From Dryas octopetala (Eukaryota; Streptophyta; Magnoliopsida; Rosales; Rosaceae): a stretch of DNA of 64,000 bases. Below, one piece after another: positions 25,128-35,855 of the stretch (within the stretch, counting starts at the first letter, position 1; the number at the start of each line of letters is the position of its first letter). The position numbers were made by a program, and so were the translations under genes. The DNA lies in contig OY992834.1 in NCBI GenBank assembly GCA_963921425.1, forward strand, positions 12,445,271 to 12,509,270, in the 5' to 3' direction. The notes below the pieces were generated by a model. The model was not told the origin of the DNA. It searched no databases and saw only the letters and a list, made by a program, of their open reading frames with translations.

Positions 25128-28100
25128 GGGTGTCCGCTCTAGAGAAAGACTATATTTATATCTCTTTTCTCTTTGGATAGGAGAACTTCATGAAATAGTT
25201 TCCTACAGTTGCTACCCTTTGTCCCAAAGGGTGGCAATATAGCTATAGTGAAGACTAGTTCCCCATCTCTATAATACAAATAACACTAAAAACCAACAAA
25301 TATATTGAAGTTGATTGCTTGAGATTTCCATGGAAATCCAGTCAACTTTCAAAATTGAGTTGATCTCAATATGAGTGGACATGACAAATCCACACATCAA
25401 TGAAAGCCTTCAACAGAACTTCAGCATTTCAAATGAAACAAAATAAATCCACATATCATATTAGTCAAAAACATAATAAATCAACATATGGACAGATCAA
25501 ACACGCCTGCTCAGAGTTGACTTTTTTTTATTTCTATCCCAATAATTTAGGCTACTTAAAAGTGGTACCTCTACGCAAATAAACTTATACAAAACTTCGG
25601 AGTTAAAAAGACAAGCTCGCAAATTCAACACCTCCACAAATTCAGTCTGCAACAAAGATTCAGTAACAAGAAGAAGAGACACATACCACAGTCTTCAACT
25701 TATGTATCTCAGCATGTTGATCTGTGGATCTGGCAGCTAAAGTCTCACACTCTTTCACCTGTTTGGAAAGAAAACAGTTTAACCTCTTTCAATGCATTGG
25801 AAAATTTCACTGCATAACAGAAATACCCACCTTCCTATCAAGAATGCTGGAAAGAGACTGCACATCAGCCTGCAAAGAATGAAAATCAGAAGCAGCCTCT
25901 TTGTATTTCCGTAATTGACCTTGCATAGTACCCATTTCCTCAGGAAATGAAGAAACCAAGGCCTTAAATTCTTCAATGATTTCTTTTCTTCCTGAAATAC
26001 AGAGCATAACTTCAGCATGATAACTGTAAAAAAGGCAGCAAGAATTCCACAATTAAATAAAAACATCATATAACCTGGTTCACTTGATGCCTCTTCCAGC
26101 TTTGTTTCAATATTTTTTCTTTCCTGAATATGCTTCTGTATTTCTATACCCAGAACAGCAATTCTAGAATCAACAACTGCAGAAGATCTTCGAAAAACAT
26201 CTACTATGTCATTTTTAACATTCATTTCCCTCTCCCTCCACACAAGATTATCCTTCTCAACCTAATGATTCCAAGGAACAAGATACAGTTAGCACCATGA
26301 AACAACACTTTTAAGAAAATTACAGATAAAGGCATAAATGAAACTACCGACCAGTTACAACCTGTAGTTTCTCAAATAAGGCCTGATACTCAGACACTTC
26401 TGATTTTGACTTTTCTATTTGATCTCTCACCAAGAGATAGGCTTGGGAGGAGGAAATACACTTCACATTCTTCAACATGTTCTGCCAACGAAATATTCCA
26501 ATTTTACTCATAGGACTTGATAAGAACTCAAAATTGCAGGGGAAAAGTAAAGCTGAACTAGCATTTATATTGAAACATCAATAGTTATACAGTAAATTAA
26601 CCTGCAAACTAGATAACTGCTGTAATATTTTTATCCTTTCTTCATGAAGGCCTTTTATTTCCATTAGTCGACAAGAAGCTTGGTCCTGCAAAGCTCAAAT
26701 CAATTGGTGTGATTACCCCATTCAGTAAAATAAGTTTTCAGAAGCGAACCAAAGAGAGAAGAGTCAGCATAATACCATTAGCTCCTTGAGAGTAGACTCC
26801 ATATCTTGAAGATCTTTTTGCTTATCTCTGGCCCTATCAAGATGCTTGTTCCCAAAATTTAAAACAGGGAAAACTGCCCCTTTTGCAGCATCTCTCTCTG
26901 CTTTAAGAGTTGCAAGTTGACAATTACTCTCTTCTAATTCACCAACTGTACTTTCCAACTCCCCTTCAAAATTTAAACCATATCAAACTTTCAGAACATT
27001 CAGCGACCTATCAAACCATTACAACAATTCTTCCCTTCCTTCTTTTTAAAGGTCAGGTGAAGTGCAATAGAATACAAAAGGACAAATTATTTTAAAGAAT
27101 CTAAAACTTGATTTTCAAAGACAAGTTAATTTCAAATTTTTCAGATTTTGCAATTCAAAGAAATAGTAAGACAGAGTTCGAAGAAAAGCATCTTCAACAT
27201 CATTATTTAAGTCAAATGAATGAATGAAGTGCTCATATTTATTACTGAAAGCATCATTATAGCGTACATTCCACTGCATGATTCAACTCATTAAATGCAT
27301 TGTTCATTAACAAGTAAACCGTCAGATTCTAATGACTAAATTGTAAACTTGAAATATAATAATGTCATTTTGTGTGAAATGCTAGAGACACAATTGTTAT
27401 TTGATGATTCCTCTATCTGCATATCCAATTCTCATTCACTCACACCAGAATAAGTGTAACACGCATGCATATGTCCATCTAAACACATGCACTAACATGC
27501 ATACGCACACATGGCTGTGTACATGCTTACATGTGTACTTACGAGTACACATATACAAATATTGCTTACATGCAGTAATGCCGAAGTAATTTTGCTCAGA
27601 CAGTTGATGGCACTACACCAACCCCCAAATCTTCCTTCCCACAGAGAAGGTTATGCATTAAGCTCATTACTTTAATTGGATAGAAGCAAGGAGATCCTTA
27701 ACCTTGCACAGCCACACCGAATAAAAACAAAGCAAACTCCTAATCTGTTAATTAAGTTTTGAACCTTAATCAAATGATACCATATTTCAACTCAATGAAA
27801 AAGTAAAACCAACAATTTTTTCTTGCTTGTAGGGTCAGGCACAACAAAATAAATGATAAACTTCCACATTGTTCACATATAAACTAATAAATATTAGATT
27901 GTAAAATAGATGTAATAATTTTACCTTTTAAACGTTTAATCTCAGCTTTATTCTTTGCATGAATGTCTCGGTGGCTCTGCAGTTCCCTAGCCAGCACTCT
28001 GTGCTTAAAAAAGATCTCGCTAAATGCCAATCTCAAGTTCTTAACTTCCGTTTTTAAATCATTGGATGTCTTCTGCATGCACAAACCTACCAGAAGGAGC

Positions 28101-30865
28101 AGTATACAGAAAATTTGAGAGGTAAATTTGAAAGGAACAGGCTCACAACATATTATACATAAAACACATCTACCCTGCCAAACTCTCACCATCTTCTGGA
28201 AGCTCTCTTAACAATGTATCATGCAATGCATCCTTCACAGACCATACGTTGTCAATTGCAGCTACTATATTGCGTAAAATATTCTGAGTCTTTTCAAAGG
28301 TAGTTCCTCTATCTTCTTCAATCTGATTAGAAATATTATATGTGCATGAACTTTCAGTTGCCCCTGCTTGTGCAAGGCGGTTTAGAAAAGCATCCTGCAC
28401 TGTAGATTGAGCCCCATCTGACAAACAATACAAGGCAGACTTAGCAGCAAGTATGTTTGAATAATCATAGTAGTGATGTTTCTGCCACAGCCCCCCATAA
28501 AGACATTTACTTTTCAACATCTTTTAATTCCCAACATATAAATGAAGAAGAATATCATGGTAAAGAATTGAAAACTAGAAGAGAGCGATCAGGGGACTAT
28601 GAGGAAACAATACTTGTGCTAATAAGACCACCTAATTCTTTAAAATAAAACTGACGGTGTGTATAAAAATCATCTCAACCTAGAGCATTCATTTGACTTT
28701 CTTTTAACCATAGATGAACCACCATTTAAAACATAATACAACATATTTGGATAGCAGGATGAAAGACATGTTCACAATTCCAGATAAAAGAAACAGAGAA
28801 GAACAATAATCAACAACTCAATCACTAATTTAAAAATGAAGTTCCTATGCAAAAATCATGAAAACCCCCATTAACTAGCCAACTCAGTAATTTTACACCA
28901 ACTAGCAAGTTAAATATACAATATATACACGCACACACACATGCACAAACTTCATGAGACCAAGAACGAACTAAGCATTTCCATCAGAACTGAGTGCCAC
29001 CACACCACATATAACACAAGTATGAACCTCACCATCCACGACAAACATGCTTTTGGCATCTTTCTGACAGCTCGACTCTCTTGAACTGATGGAACATGAT
29101 TCCAAGTCTTTAACCAGCTATTTTCAAAACACAGAGTCAATTTCCCATCAAGCAATATACAATACCATATGCATAAAGCCAAATAAGACACAATGATAGA
29201 GAAGAGGAAATAGAGAAACAGTGACCTCTTTCCAAGACTTATTGACCACTGTTAATGTTGAGTCATATGGCTGTTGTTTCTCCTTCAGTTGAGAAAATTT
29301 ATTGTCAAGAGCAGAGTACTCAACCTTCTGAGTCTCTAACTTCTGTAATAGCTTTTGATTTTGGTATTGAAGAACAGCAATGTCAAGCTGCACATCAAAA
29401 AAGACAAGTTTAAGCACAACCAACATACATGGATTAAAAAATAGGCAATGTGCTCTAGTATAAATCAGTTAGAATGTGTTTGGATAGGAAATCTTCCATC
29501 AATTGGATAGTTAATTGGGAGGAGTATTGAAGAGAAAATGACAGAAGAAGCACCAACTTCTCTTTGGACCATTTTTTAACTTCTCTCCAAAAGAGGAGAG
29601 ATTTGAAGGGAATTTGAGATCTGTATGGCATTTGAAATTCAAATAAATGTCTTAAATTTAAGATCATTCTCTCCATTCCTTCATTGAACATCCAAATAAG
29701 TACAGTAAAATCTATCACTTTTATTCTCTTTTCTTTCTCCCACCGTATCATATATTAAATCCCAATCAACTTGACTAGGAAAGAATAATGTACTAGGAAA
29801 AGAAATTTCCCAAAAGTTAATATATCTAAGGAACACATGATCTTTCACCATGCGAGTAACATTAGGAATGGCAATGGTAGCATGCTTGTACTGTGTCATT
29901 TCGGGTTAATGTCGAATTACGAGTCAACTCTTCCCTATCCCATGTTAGATGACTTTCTATCAAGTATCAACCAACCTATTGATTAATCATGTTGTGTTTG
30001 AGTCAACACACATATGCCATGAACCATTTAACTTAAACTAATAATCTAAACAAAAACTCATCACTCACACATGCACAATAAATAAAAATACACCCAATTC
30101 ATATACTAGCAAAACCAAGGAAAAAAAATTCATATTTACAAGGATTCATACAATAAATACCAGATAAGAAATTTAAATGAAAATAAATAATCCTCATATA
30201 ATACTAGTAGGAGGTTTGTCATTTGACACTAACCCAATCTACTTATTATGTGTTAACGGGTCATGTTATTTTCTATTTTGTGTCAATAATAGTCAACCAT
30301 AATTCATCAAATTTTGTTGGGCTCAAATTGTGTCATCTAAAACTGTCATCCCTAGCTAACACGCATAAATTCTATAGGTACAACTGAAAAATGCATAATA
30401 TTATCACAAATATTTGAGTGCACACAACCAGAGACTGAAAAGTTGTGCATGACCATTAAATTGTAAAGAGCCACCCTATCCCTATATCAACACATTTAAT
30501 TCAACAAAGTAGTAACACTCCTCAAACTAAAAGCAGATCATAAGGTCCAAAATTGTAATATAGATACTTCAACAATGACTATATTGCATGAATTATTCAA
30601 ATAATTTGGCAAACTAATTCAGCAAAATAGCAAAAACCAATGTTCCAAACACCAATAATCCAAAAATTCAAGCAAAGCAACAAAATTTACTTCATACAAA
30701 GAATGAAACATATATGCAAATAGAAGCATACAAGAAGAAAGACCTGACCTTTTTGTCCTCAGAAATGGCCAAAAAGGGCTGCTTTTTAGCAGCAGCAGCA
30801 GCAGCCGTGGGTGATATGGAGCTAAAGTGACGCCGTTTCCGGTCCGACTCACCTGTGCTCCCCAT
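16850..30865 (-). CDS. HUB1: E3 ubiquitin-protein ligase BRE1-like 1 (histone H2B monoubiquitination)
   Basis: HUB1 acts in the nucleus, with HUB2 and a UBC1/2-type E2, to monoubiquitinate histone H2B; in Arabidopsis this affects seed dormancy and flowering. Nineteen coding exons close in phase to 878 residues, the length I recall for Arabidopsis HUB1: 30749-30865, 29226-29387, 29033-29117, 28190-28417, 27925-28086, 26776-26963, 26602-26685, 26362-26481, 26075-26261, 25831-25991, 25687-25758, 24418-24494, 23818-24012, 21039-21111, 20867-20953, 19937-20074, 19653-19855, 19411-19576 and 16850-16981. The start MGSTGESDRKRRHFSSISP is diagnostic. Nearly all of the rest is coiled coil (ESLKSSLDEHNFELRVK, QITERDDYNIK). 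The C-terminal C3HC4 RING is complete: CDVC (826-829), C841, H843, CNPC (846-849) and CPRC (861-864). The RING is split by a 2.4-kb intron. No defect is seen. Confidence 0.95.
17728..18178. repeat. 228-bp tandem duplication in the last HUB1 intron
   Basis: Two copies lie head to tail with a period of 228 bases (17728-17955 and 17956-18178). By eye they are nearly identical; one clear difference is CAACCAATG versus CAACCGATG. Such low divergence points to a recent duplication. It lies in the intron separating the two halves of the RING coding sequence. Confidence 0.93.
18559..19050. repeat. Older tandem duplication, period about 253 bp, in the same intron
   Basis: The word CAACAAAATGAAAGAGTAAA occurs at about 18629 and 18882. 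Flanking phrases (GGGACCC, TTGCACCA, GGCTGAAATCAC / GGCTGGAATCAC) recur in the same order with many differences. It is an older event next to the fresh 228-bp duplication. Confidence 0.8.
20738..20781 (+). repeat. Dispersed repeat, copy 1 (HUB1 intron)
   Basis: Forty-four bases beginning TCATCCAGTCAAAAGCAACC are identical to 21613-21656, and looser similarity continues for about 40 bases afterwards. Exons 14 and 15 of HUB1 lie between the copies, so this is not one inserted unit. It may be a shared end of an unidentified repeat family. Confidence 0.75.
21613..21656 (+). repeat. Dispersed repeat, copy 2 (HUB1 intron)
   Basis: Second copy of the repeat described at 20738-20781, in the same orientation and in the intron between exons 13 and 14. 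The copies then diverge (CACCTTAACCACAAACCC versus TCCGTAATTACAATCC). Confidence 0.75.
22655..23458. mobile_element. Mutator-like non-autonomous element in a HUB1 intron
   Basis: The 804-bp element starts GGATCCCGCTCCTCTGCCTT and ends with the exact complement of those 20 bases. It is flanked by a perfect 9-bp target duplication ATTGTGAAG (22646-22654 and 23459-23467), the size made by Mutator-family transposases. No transposase is encoded. It sits in the 2.7-kb intron between HUB1 exons 13 and 14, well away from the splice sites. Perfect termini and target duplication suggest a fairly recent insertion. Confidence 0.92.
24977..25148. mobile_element. Candidate foldback MITE with long poly(A) run in a HUB1 intron
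   Basis: The ends are roughly inverted (TTTTCTCAGGTGCGGACAT on the left; complement of the right TTTCTCTAGAGCGGACACC). Inside, CACGGATTTGCACT pairs with AGTGTAAATCCGTG, around smaller stems such as TGCCGAGAGCTCGGCA. A poly(A) run of about 38 follows. Together these could fold into a long hairpin. No clear target duplication is seen because the left flank is a TA microsatellite. Confidence 0.55.
29460..29720. mobile_element. Possible MITE in HUB1 intron 1
   Basis: The left end reads AGAATGTGTTTGGATAGGAA and the right end includes GAACATCCAAATAAG, a loosely inverted TGTTTGGAT-type terminus common in plant MITEs. Target duplication is not evident. Confidence 0.35.
29866..30352. mobile_element. 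Degraded hAT-like element in HUB1 intron 1
   Basis: The termini TAGGAATGGCA and TGTCATCCCTA are near-complements in the style of hAT elements. Internal TTAACGGGTCATG words resemble those of the 2429-3732 element. Flanking 8-bp sites match only partly, so it is an old copy. Confidence 0.45.
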
Positions 30866-31290
30866 TGAAAAACCTTAGAAAACCCACCCCCCAACCAGCT
30901 CCACTCACATCACACCAAAAACTCCAAAGACTCAAACTTTATATCAATTCAATTCCTATTCACAAGGCAAACCATCAACCCCTCAAAAACAAGAGAAACC
31001 CTAGTACACAAAAGCCCTAGAAACAAACCGTTCCTCTCTGTTTACTTTTGTGTGTGCTATAAAACCCCCCCAATTTCTCAAACCCTAATTCAAAGCTCAC
31101 AGTCGCGAGTTCAGGAGTCTTGATTCATCTGATCTCTCTCTATCTCTCTCTCTCTCTCTCAATTCTCGCGGGCTATAACTGGAAGCCTCCAGCGCAGAGA
31201 GGGTGAGGGAATGGAATTCACCGAACACACACACTCTCAGAAAGAGAAAAAATTTAATTAAATAAATAAATTGACTTTGTTTTATAGTTT
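30866..31290 (-). promoter_or_regulatory. HUB1 5' leader and promoter region
   Basis: Read on the minus strand, a GA-rich tract (complement of a CT run at about 31133-31160) lies upstream of the HUB1 ATG. A TATAAAA-like word (complement of TTTTATA near 31280) lies farther up. The transcription start is probably between them. Only motif position supports this. Confidence 0.4.
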
Positions 31291-31526
31291 GTGTTTTTTG
31301 TACCAGAAATTTAAGAATTAAAAGAAGAAGGGGCAGCGTGGAATTTTATAAATGTCTGAAGGGTATTTTGGGTATTAAGGTGAGGAGGTGTTTATGACTT
31401 TATGTTCGGGGAATCCAAGGTCAAGTGGGTTTCTTTGGGAGTTTAAGAAGTGATTGGGCGGCAGTGGGATTGTAGGTAGTCTGACACGCAGCGGATGACT
31501 GCTCAGTTAAACTTGGGGGCACTGTA

Positions 31527-31722
31527 GAGAAGAACTTCCCTCTCACGGGCAGGTGCAATGAAGATGAGACACGTGTGCTCTCTTTTGATCATACCAAAAA
31601 TTAGTTAAGTTAGCAATTTATTAGTGAGACGGTATTACTAACACCAAGTGTCGCATTTTCATTGAGTTGTACGCTAAGTCAGAGTGCTGACCTGACATTT
31701 CAGTGATCGGGAAGTTCTTCTC
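31527..31722. mobile_element. Candidate MITE upstream of HUB1
   Basis: A 14-base terminal inverted repeat is exact: GAGAAGAACTTCCC at 31527 and its complement ending at 31722. The 196-bp unit has no coding potential. Flanks do not show a convincing target duplication, so class is open. Confidence 0.6.
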
Positions 31723-32070
31723 ATAAAAGTAATGCTTTGAGCCTTTGAGAGAAACTTGTCTATCCTTATCCTTGTAAAGTTAGAGTAAGACATAGCCTGA
31801 AAATTGATTTTTGTCCAGAGAGTGAGAGTGATATGTGCTGAAGCTATAGTGGTGCTGAGAGTAAGAGCTGAGAGTAATGTAATTGTATATAATTAAATTA
31901 AGCCTAAGTTAGATTAAGTTATAGTTAAGTTATAATTTATAACTTAAATATTTATAAAAATTATACCATTAGTTTTATTTTAAAGAGATCTTTAATATAA
32001 GGTCAATATTGACTATATTTGGATTTATAATTTTATTACCTAAAATATAAATTCTATATTTTGTCTCCAA

Positions 32071-32150
32071 CAATACCTTTATTTCATTTCACCAACATAA
32101 AACAAGAAAACAATACCTTTATTTCATTTCACCAACATAAAACAAGAAAA
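32071..32150. repeat. 40-bp direct duplication
   Basis: A unit beginning CAATACCTTTATTTCATTTC is present twice in a row, at 32071 and 32111, with no difference seen by eye. It lies just beyond the C-terminal end of the Harbinger transposase frame. Confidence 0.93.
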
Positions 32151-32263
32151 TTTAAGACAAACACAAATAAACATAAACAAATAAAACAAAAAAACAAACA
32201 CAAAACGACAGCCACAAACCCAAACACACAATGGTATTGGAGACATCTTCAACATTTCGGCGT

Positions 32264-33640
32264 TCATCGCCGGTGTCGGCGTCGTGCTTGGCCACGACTT
32301 CCTTCTCGCGTCCAAAGGTGCTGGACCAAATCATTCTTCAGTTGCTGGTGGAGTGTTGTTGACCGTATCAACCTAACCCGGGAAAGTCGTTGCTCTAAAA
32401 GAATTGGCTGCTAACTTTGGCCTCCATCATATGGTTCAATGTCATATCGTGCCACAGCCCGGGAGATTCTTTCCTGAACGTGGTCAATGTCATCGTCCGA
32501 TTCATCATCCTCGTTCTCTGGACGCTCGTCCTCAATGATCATGTTGTGCAAAATTATGCATGTCTTCATAATATAGCCCAGATCATTGGCTTTCCATCCT
32601 CTGGCAGGCTTTTTTAGAATCTCCCATCTAGCCCTCAGAATCCCGAACGCCCTCTTGACATCTTTCCGGTAGGACTCTTGATATCTTGCAAATAGCTGAC
32701 TTGCCTCTCCTACCGGATTCGTTATTGTTTGTATAAGCGTGGCCCATTTGGGATAGATCCGGTCCACTAGATAATACCCGATTGTGTAGTCATTGCCATT
32801 AACCTTATACTTGATCTGATGGTTTCGCATATGCTCCTCATCATCAAAAAGGTGTGAGCCATCCAATACGTTGATGTCATTGTTGCTCCCTGGAAAACCA
32901 AAATTGGCATGCCAAATCCACGTGTCGTACCCGGCAACGGCCTCTAATATCACAGTTGGGGTGTGATAATGGCCTTGATATGCCCCTTGTTGTCCTATTG
33001 GGCAATTTTTCCATTCCCAATGCATGCAATCTAGACTCCCTAGCATACCTGAGAATCCTCTTTTTTTAGCCTTACGCAATAGCCGTTGGAGATCAGCCAC
33101 TGTTAGTGTGCAGAGGTATTCTGCTTCATATACCTCCGGAATAACTCTTATGAACTTCTTGAATGACTCCAGCACTGTGGTTTGGGCAATTTGGAAGCCC
33201 TCGTCTAGGGCATCAGCCGAGTACCCAGCGGAAAGCATTCTCATGACCGAAGTCAGCTTTTGCTCTGGCGTGCAGCCCCATCTTCCAGCAGCGTCTTGTC
33301 TTTGTTGGAAGTAGACATCTTTGTTGCACATATCTTGCATCATTTTTAAGAACAGTGATTTATTCATCCGATAGCGTCGTCGAAACATCTCTTCAGTATA
33401 TCTTGCTCCAAGATCGAAATAGTTGCTCATAATAAGACCATGGCCTAGTTGTCGGTCTCGAGGGATATATCATCGTGGTTGGGATGTGCCTCCATGTATT
33501 GGCCTTCTTTCACTTCGTTGTGTATGTCGTCGGTAAGCAGCCATGGCACACGCCGTGATATTTGCGAGCTGGTCATCGTACATGTCTAGTTGTGCCTGAA
33601 ACATCTCTTCATCTGAATCATAATCGCAGGGGGTAGACAT
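32264..33640 (-). pseudogene. PIF/Harbinger DDE transposase with two in-frame stops
   Basis: The frame opens MSTPCDYDSDEEMFQAQLD at 33640. It stays in one phase for 459 codons to a final stop at 32264-32266, broken only by TGA (33470-33472) and TAG (32411-32413). Harbinger hallmarks are present: FRRRYRMNKSLFLKMM, the first catalytic Asp in GSLDCMHWEWKNCP, the second in FPGSNNDINVLDGS, and a Glu in KRAFGILRARWEIL. The C-terminal tail includes LHQQLKNDLVQHLWTREG, a typical family ending. The transposase would cut and paste the element at TAA-like sites. Both stops could come from single C-to-T changes (CGA to TGA, CAG to TAG), consistent with decay of methylated DNA. Confidence 0.9.
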
Positions 33641-33744
33641 CCTGAAGCAGAGTGTAAACAAATTTTCTGCAATTACTAAGCAGGGTGAATTGGTGAAGAC
33701 ACGACATGGTGAAATTTATAGACTAGGTGTGATAATGTAAACGA

Positions 33745-33930
33745 ATCAAAATCTTATCATCTTGGAAAATTAAACTAATCAGAATCTTATCATCAGTCAT
33801 AATAGGCTATCTTATCATTTTGGAAAGTTAAACGAATCAGAATCTTATCATCTTGGAAAGTTAAACAAATCAAAATCTTATCATCAGTCATAACAGGCTA
33901 TCTTATCATCTTGGAAAAGTAAAGGAATCC
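33745..33930. repeat. Short tandem repeats between the two Harbinger genes
   Basis: Units of AATCTTATCATC with TTGGAAAGTTAAAC are repeated, and a larger period of about 90 bases recurs (CATCAGTCATAATAGGCTAT and CATCAGTCATAACAGGCTAT). They lie in the spacer between transposase and ORF1. Confidence 0.8.
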
Positions 33931-34024
33931 GAGACATATTTAATAATAGGGTATTTTATTTTAATTCATAATAAAATGCATACATAAAGTACACGACAGA
34001 AATAGTTGGAAAAACAATGACACA

Positions 34025-34576
34025 TCAGTCATATTGTGAAAAGTCAGTGTTGGGGAAGTACCCTCCCGAGCTTGACGTGCCTTGATTGGCCTCGTTAGCA
34101 GCACTTGTATTCCACCTCGCCAAAATTTCACGTTGTCGTGCCTCCCAAAACGCTCGTTGTTCTCCGTGCATGTTGGTGAGGTCCTTGCCCATGACCTCAT
34201 AATCTTGCTGCTTTTGTTTGAAATCGGTGTGCTCTTTGATCAATCGGTCGCGTGAAGCAGCTATGTTCTTCTGCCCTTGGCAAAGAATCCTGATACTATC
34301 GGCAAGGTCATCATCATTAGTATCAACTTGTTTGGCCCTCTTGGAGTTGTTTCTGCCAGGTGGCCTCGGGCGACTACCGCTAAGTGGTTGATAGGCCAGG
34401 GCATCCTCATCCGCGCTCAATTGAACCGCTTCAGCTTCGGTATCGGCATCAGTGGGGGTGTCGGTTTGTGCATGTTGCCACTTCACAAAGTGTTGCATCT
34501 TAGCAAAACAATGGTGCCAAGCAAAAGGACGGTTTCTCGAGTTTGTTACTTGGTATCGTGCGTTGGCAAAGCTCAC
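34025..34576 (-). pseudogene. Harbinger ORF1 (Myb/SANT-type accessory protein), C-terminal part only
   Basis: The 183-residue frame has a basic patch (SRPRPPGRNNSKRAKQ) and a helical region (QQDYEVMGKDLTNMHGEQRA). This is the pattern of the C-terminal half of plant Harbinger ORF1 proteins, which help the transposase bind DNA and reach the nucleus. A splice acceptor-like TAG|GTGAGC precedes residue 1. The DNA-binding N-terminal exon expected upstream is not found in 34580-35300; a 97-bp tandem array lies there instead. The protein is therefore probably incomplete. Confidence 0.7.
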
Positions 34577-34612
34577 CTAGTAATATGAAAACAAATTAAT
34601 GAATTATAAATG

Positions 34613-35030
34613 GTATACACAATTTAAAATAGAGTACACACATATTAATCAAACATAAATATGTGAATTTAATTAACAAAAATATTTGAGTTTAACTAGC
34701 AAAAATAAAGTATACACAATCTGAAATATAGTACACACATATTGATCAAACATAAATATGTGAATTTAATTAACAAAAATATTTGAGTTTAATTAGCAAA
34801 AATAAAGTATACACAATTTAAAACAGAGTACACACATATTAATCAAACATAAATATGTGAATTTAATTAACAAAAATATTTGAGTTTAACTAGCAAAAAT
34901 AAAGTATACACAATTTAAAATAGAGTACACACATATTAATAAAACATAAATATGTGAATTTAATTAACAAAAATATTTGAGTTTAACTAGCAAAAATAAA
35001 GTATACACAATTTAAAATAGAATACACATT
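34613..35030. repeat. 97-bp tandem array, about 4.3 copies
   Basis: The word TATACACAAT recurs at 34614, 34711, 34808, 34905 and 35002, exactly 97 bases apart. Each unit also has ACACACATATTAATCAAACA and AACAAAAATATTTGAGTTTA. Units differ by only a few bases. It occupies the place of the ORF1 intron or missing first exon. Confidence 0.95.
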
Positions 35031-35855
35031 AATTGCATTATTAATATGTACTCAATTTAAAAAAAAAAATTTGTAATTTTTTTGTATTTTTAATTGCATT
35101 ATAACGATCAATTAATTGTAGCCGTTGATCTCCAACGGCTACATTAATCGGAGCCTCCAGACGCTGCCACGTGTTGCTGGCTTAGATTTTATTGTATTTT
35201 TTTTAAATTGAAACCGGCTTTAATGGTGACCGTTGATCAGCAACGGGCGGAAGATCTTGGCCGATCGTGTGAAGCAGGCGCGCGTCCCGGCGAGTGGCAG
35301 ACAGCTGCTGCGGTGAACAGTGGCTTGTCGGCCACTTTATTCTCTCCCTCTGCAATGACCGAATTGCCCCTGCCTTCTTTTTAAATTCCAGACTCAGCTT
35401 TAGCTTTTTGATTTGTGCTGAAGCCCTTCATGGTCTTTTCAAATTCGGTGGGGCCCACTTAAATAAAAAACTCACACACTCTCACTCTCAGCCGGACCCT
35501 CTCCTAGCTCTCAACTCTCACCCTCACTCTCATTACTCCGACCCACTGTAGACAAAATTAGAGTTTCCTCACACTCTCACACTCTCAAGCTCAAACTCAC
35601 CATTGTGGAAGGCCTTAACAAGAAGACGTGACACATATAAAAGAGAAAAAAAAAAAAAGATAAGTTTCTCTTTCTTTTATTTGTAATGCCACGTTGCCCA
35701 AAGCTTTTTATACATCATTTTACCTTGGAAAATATTAAAAAATAAAAATTATTTAAAAATAAGAAATGATAAAATTAGGTAAACACCACTACCTCCGAAT
35801 TTAGCCAAATTTTCTATTTGGACTCAAATTGATACATGGGCAGAACCAGGTATGG

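Larger units (their letters stand above)
32100..35300 (-). mobile_element. PIF/Harbinger DNA transposon (approximate limits)
   Basis: Two genes of this superfamily lie in the usual arrangement: a DDE transposase (32264-33640) and the C-terminal part of the accessory ORF1 protein (34025-34576), both on the minus strand. The region at 35090-35300 (CCGTTGATCTCCAACGGC, GCCACGTGTTGCTGG) looks like the subterminal part of the same element. I could not identify matching terminal inverted repeats or a 3-bp target duplication, so the limits are estimates. Confidence 0.8.

Noticed and set aside
32230-32345. GC-rich island that looked like a host exon captured by the Harbinger element on the plus strand
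   Set aside because: On the minus strand it continues the transposase frame past the stop at 32411 and encodes a typical transposase tail (DLVQHLWTREG), so no capture is needed.
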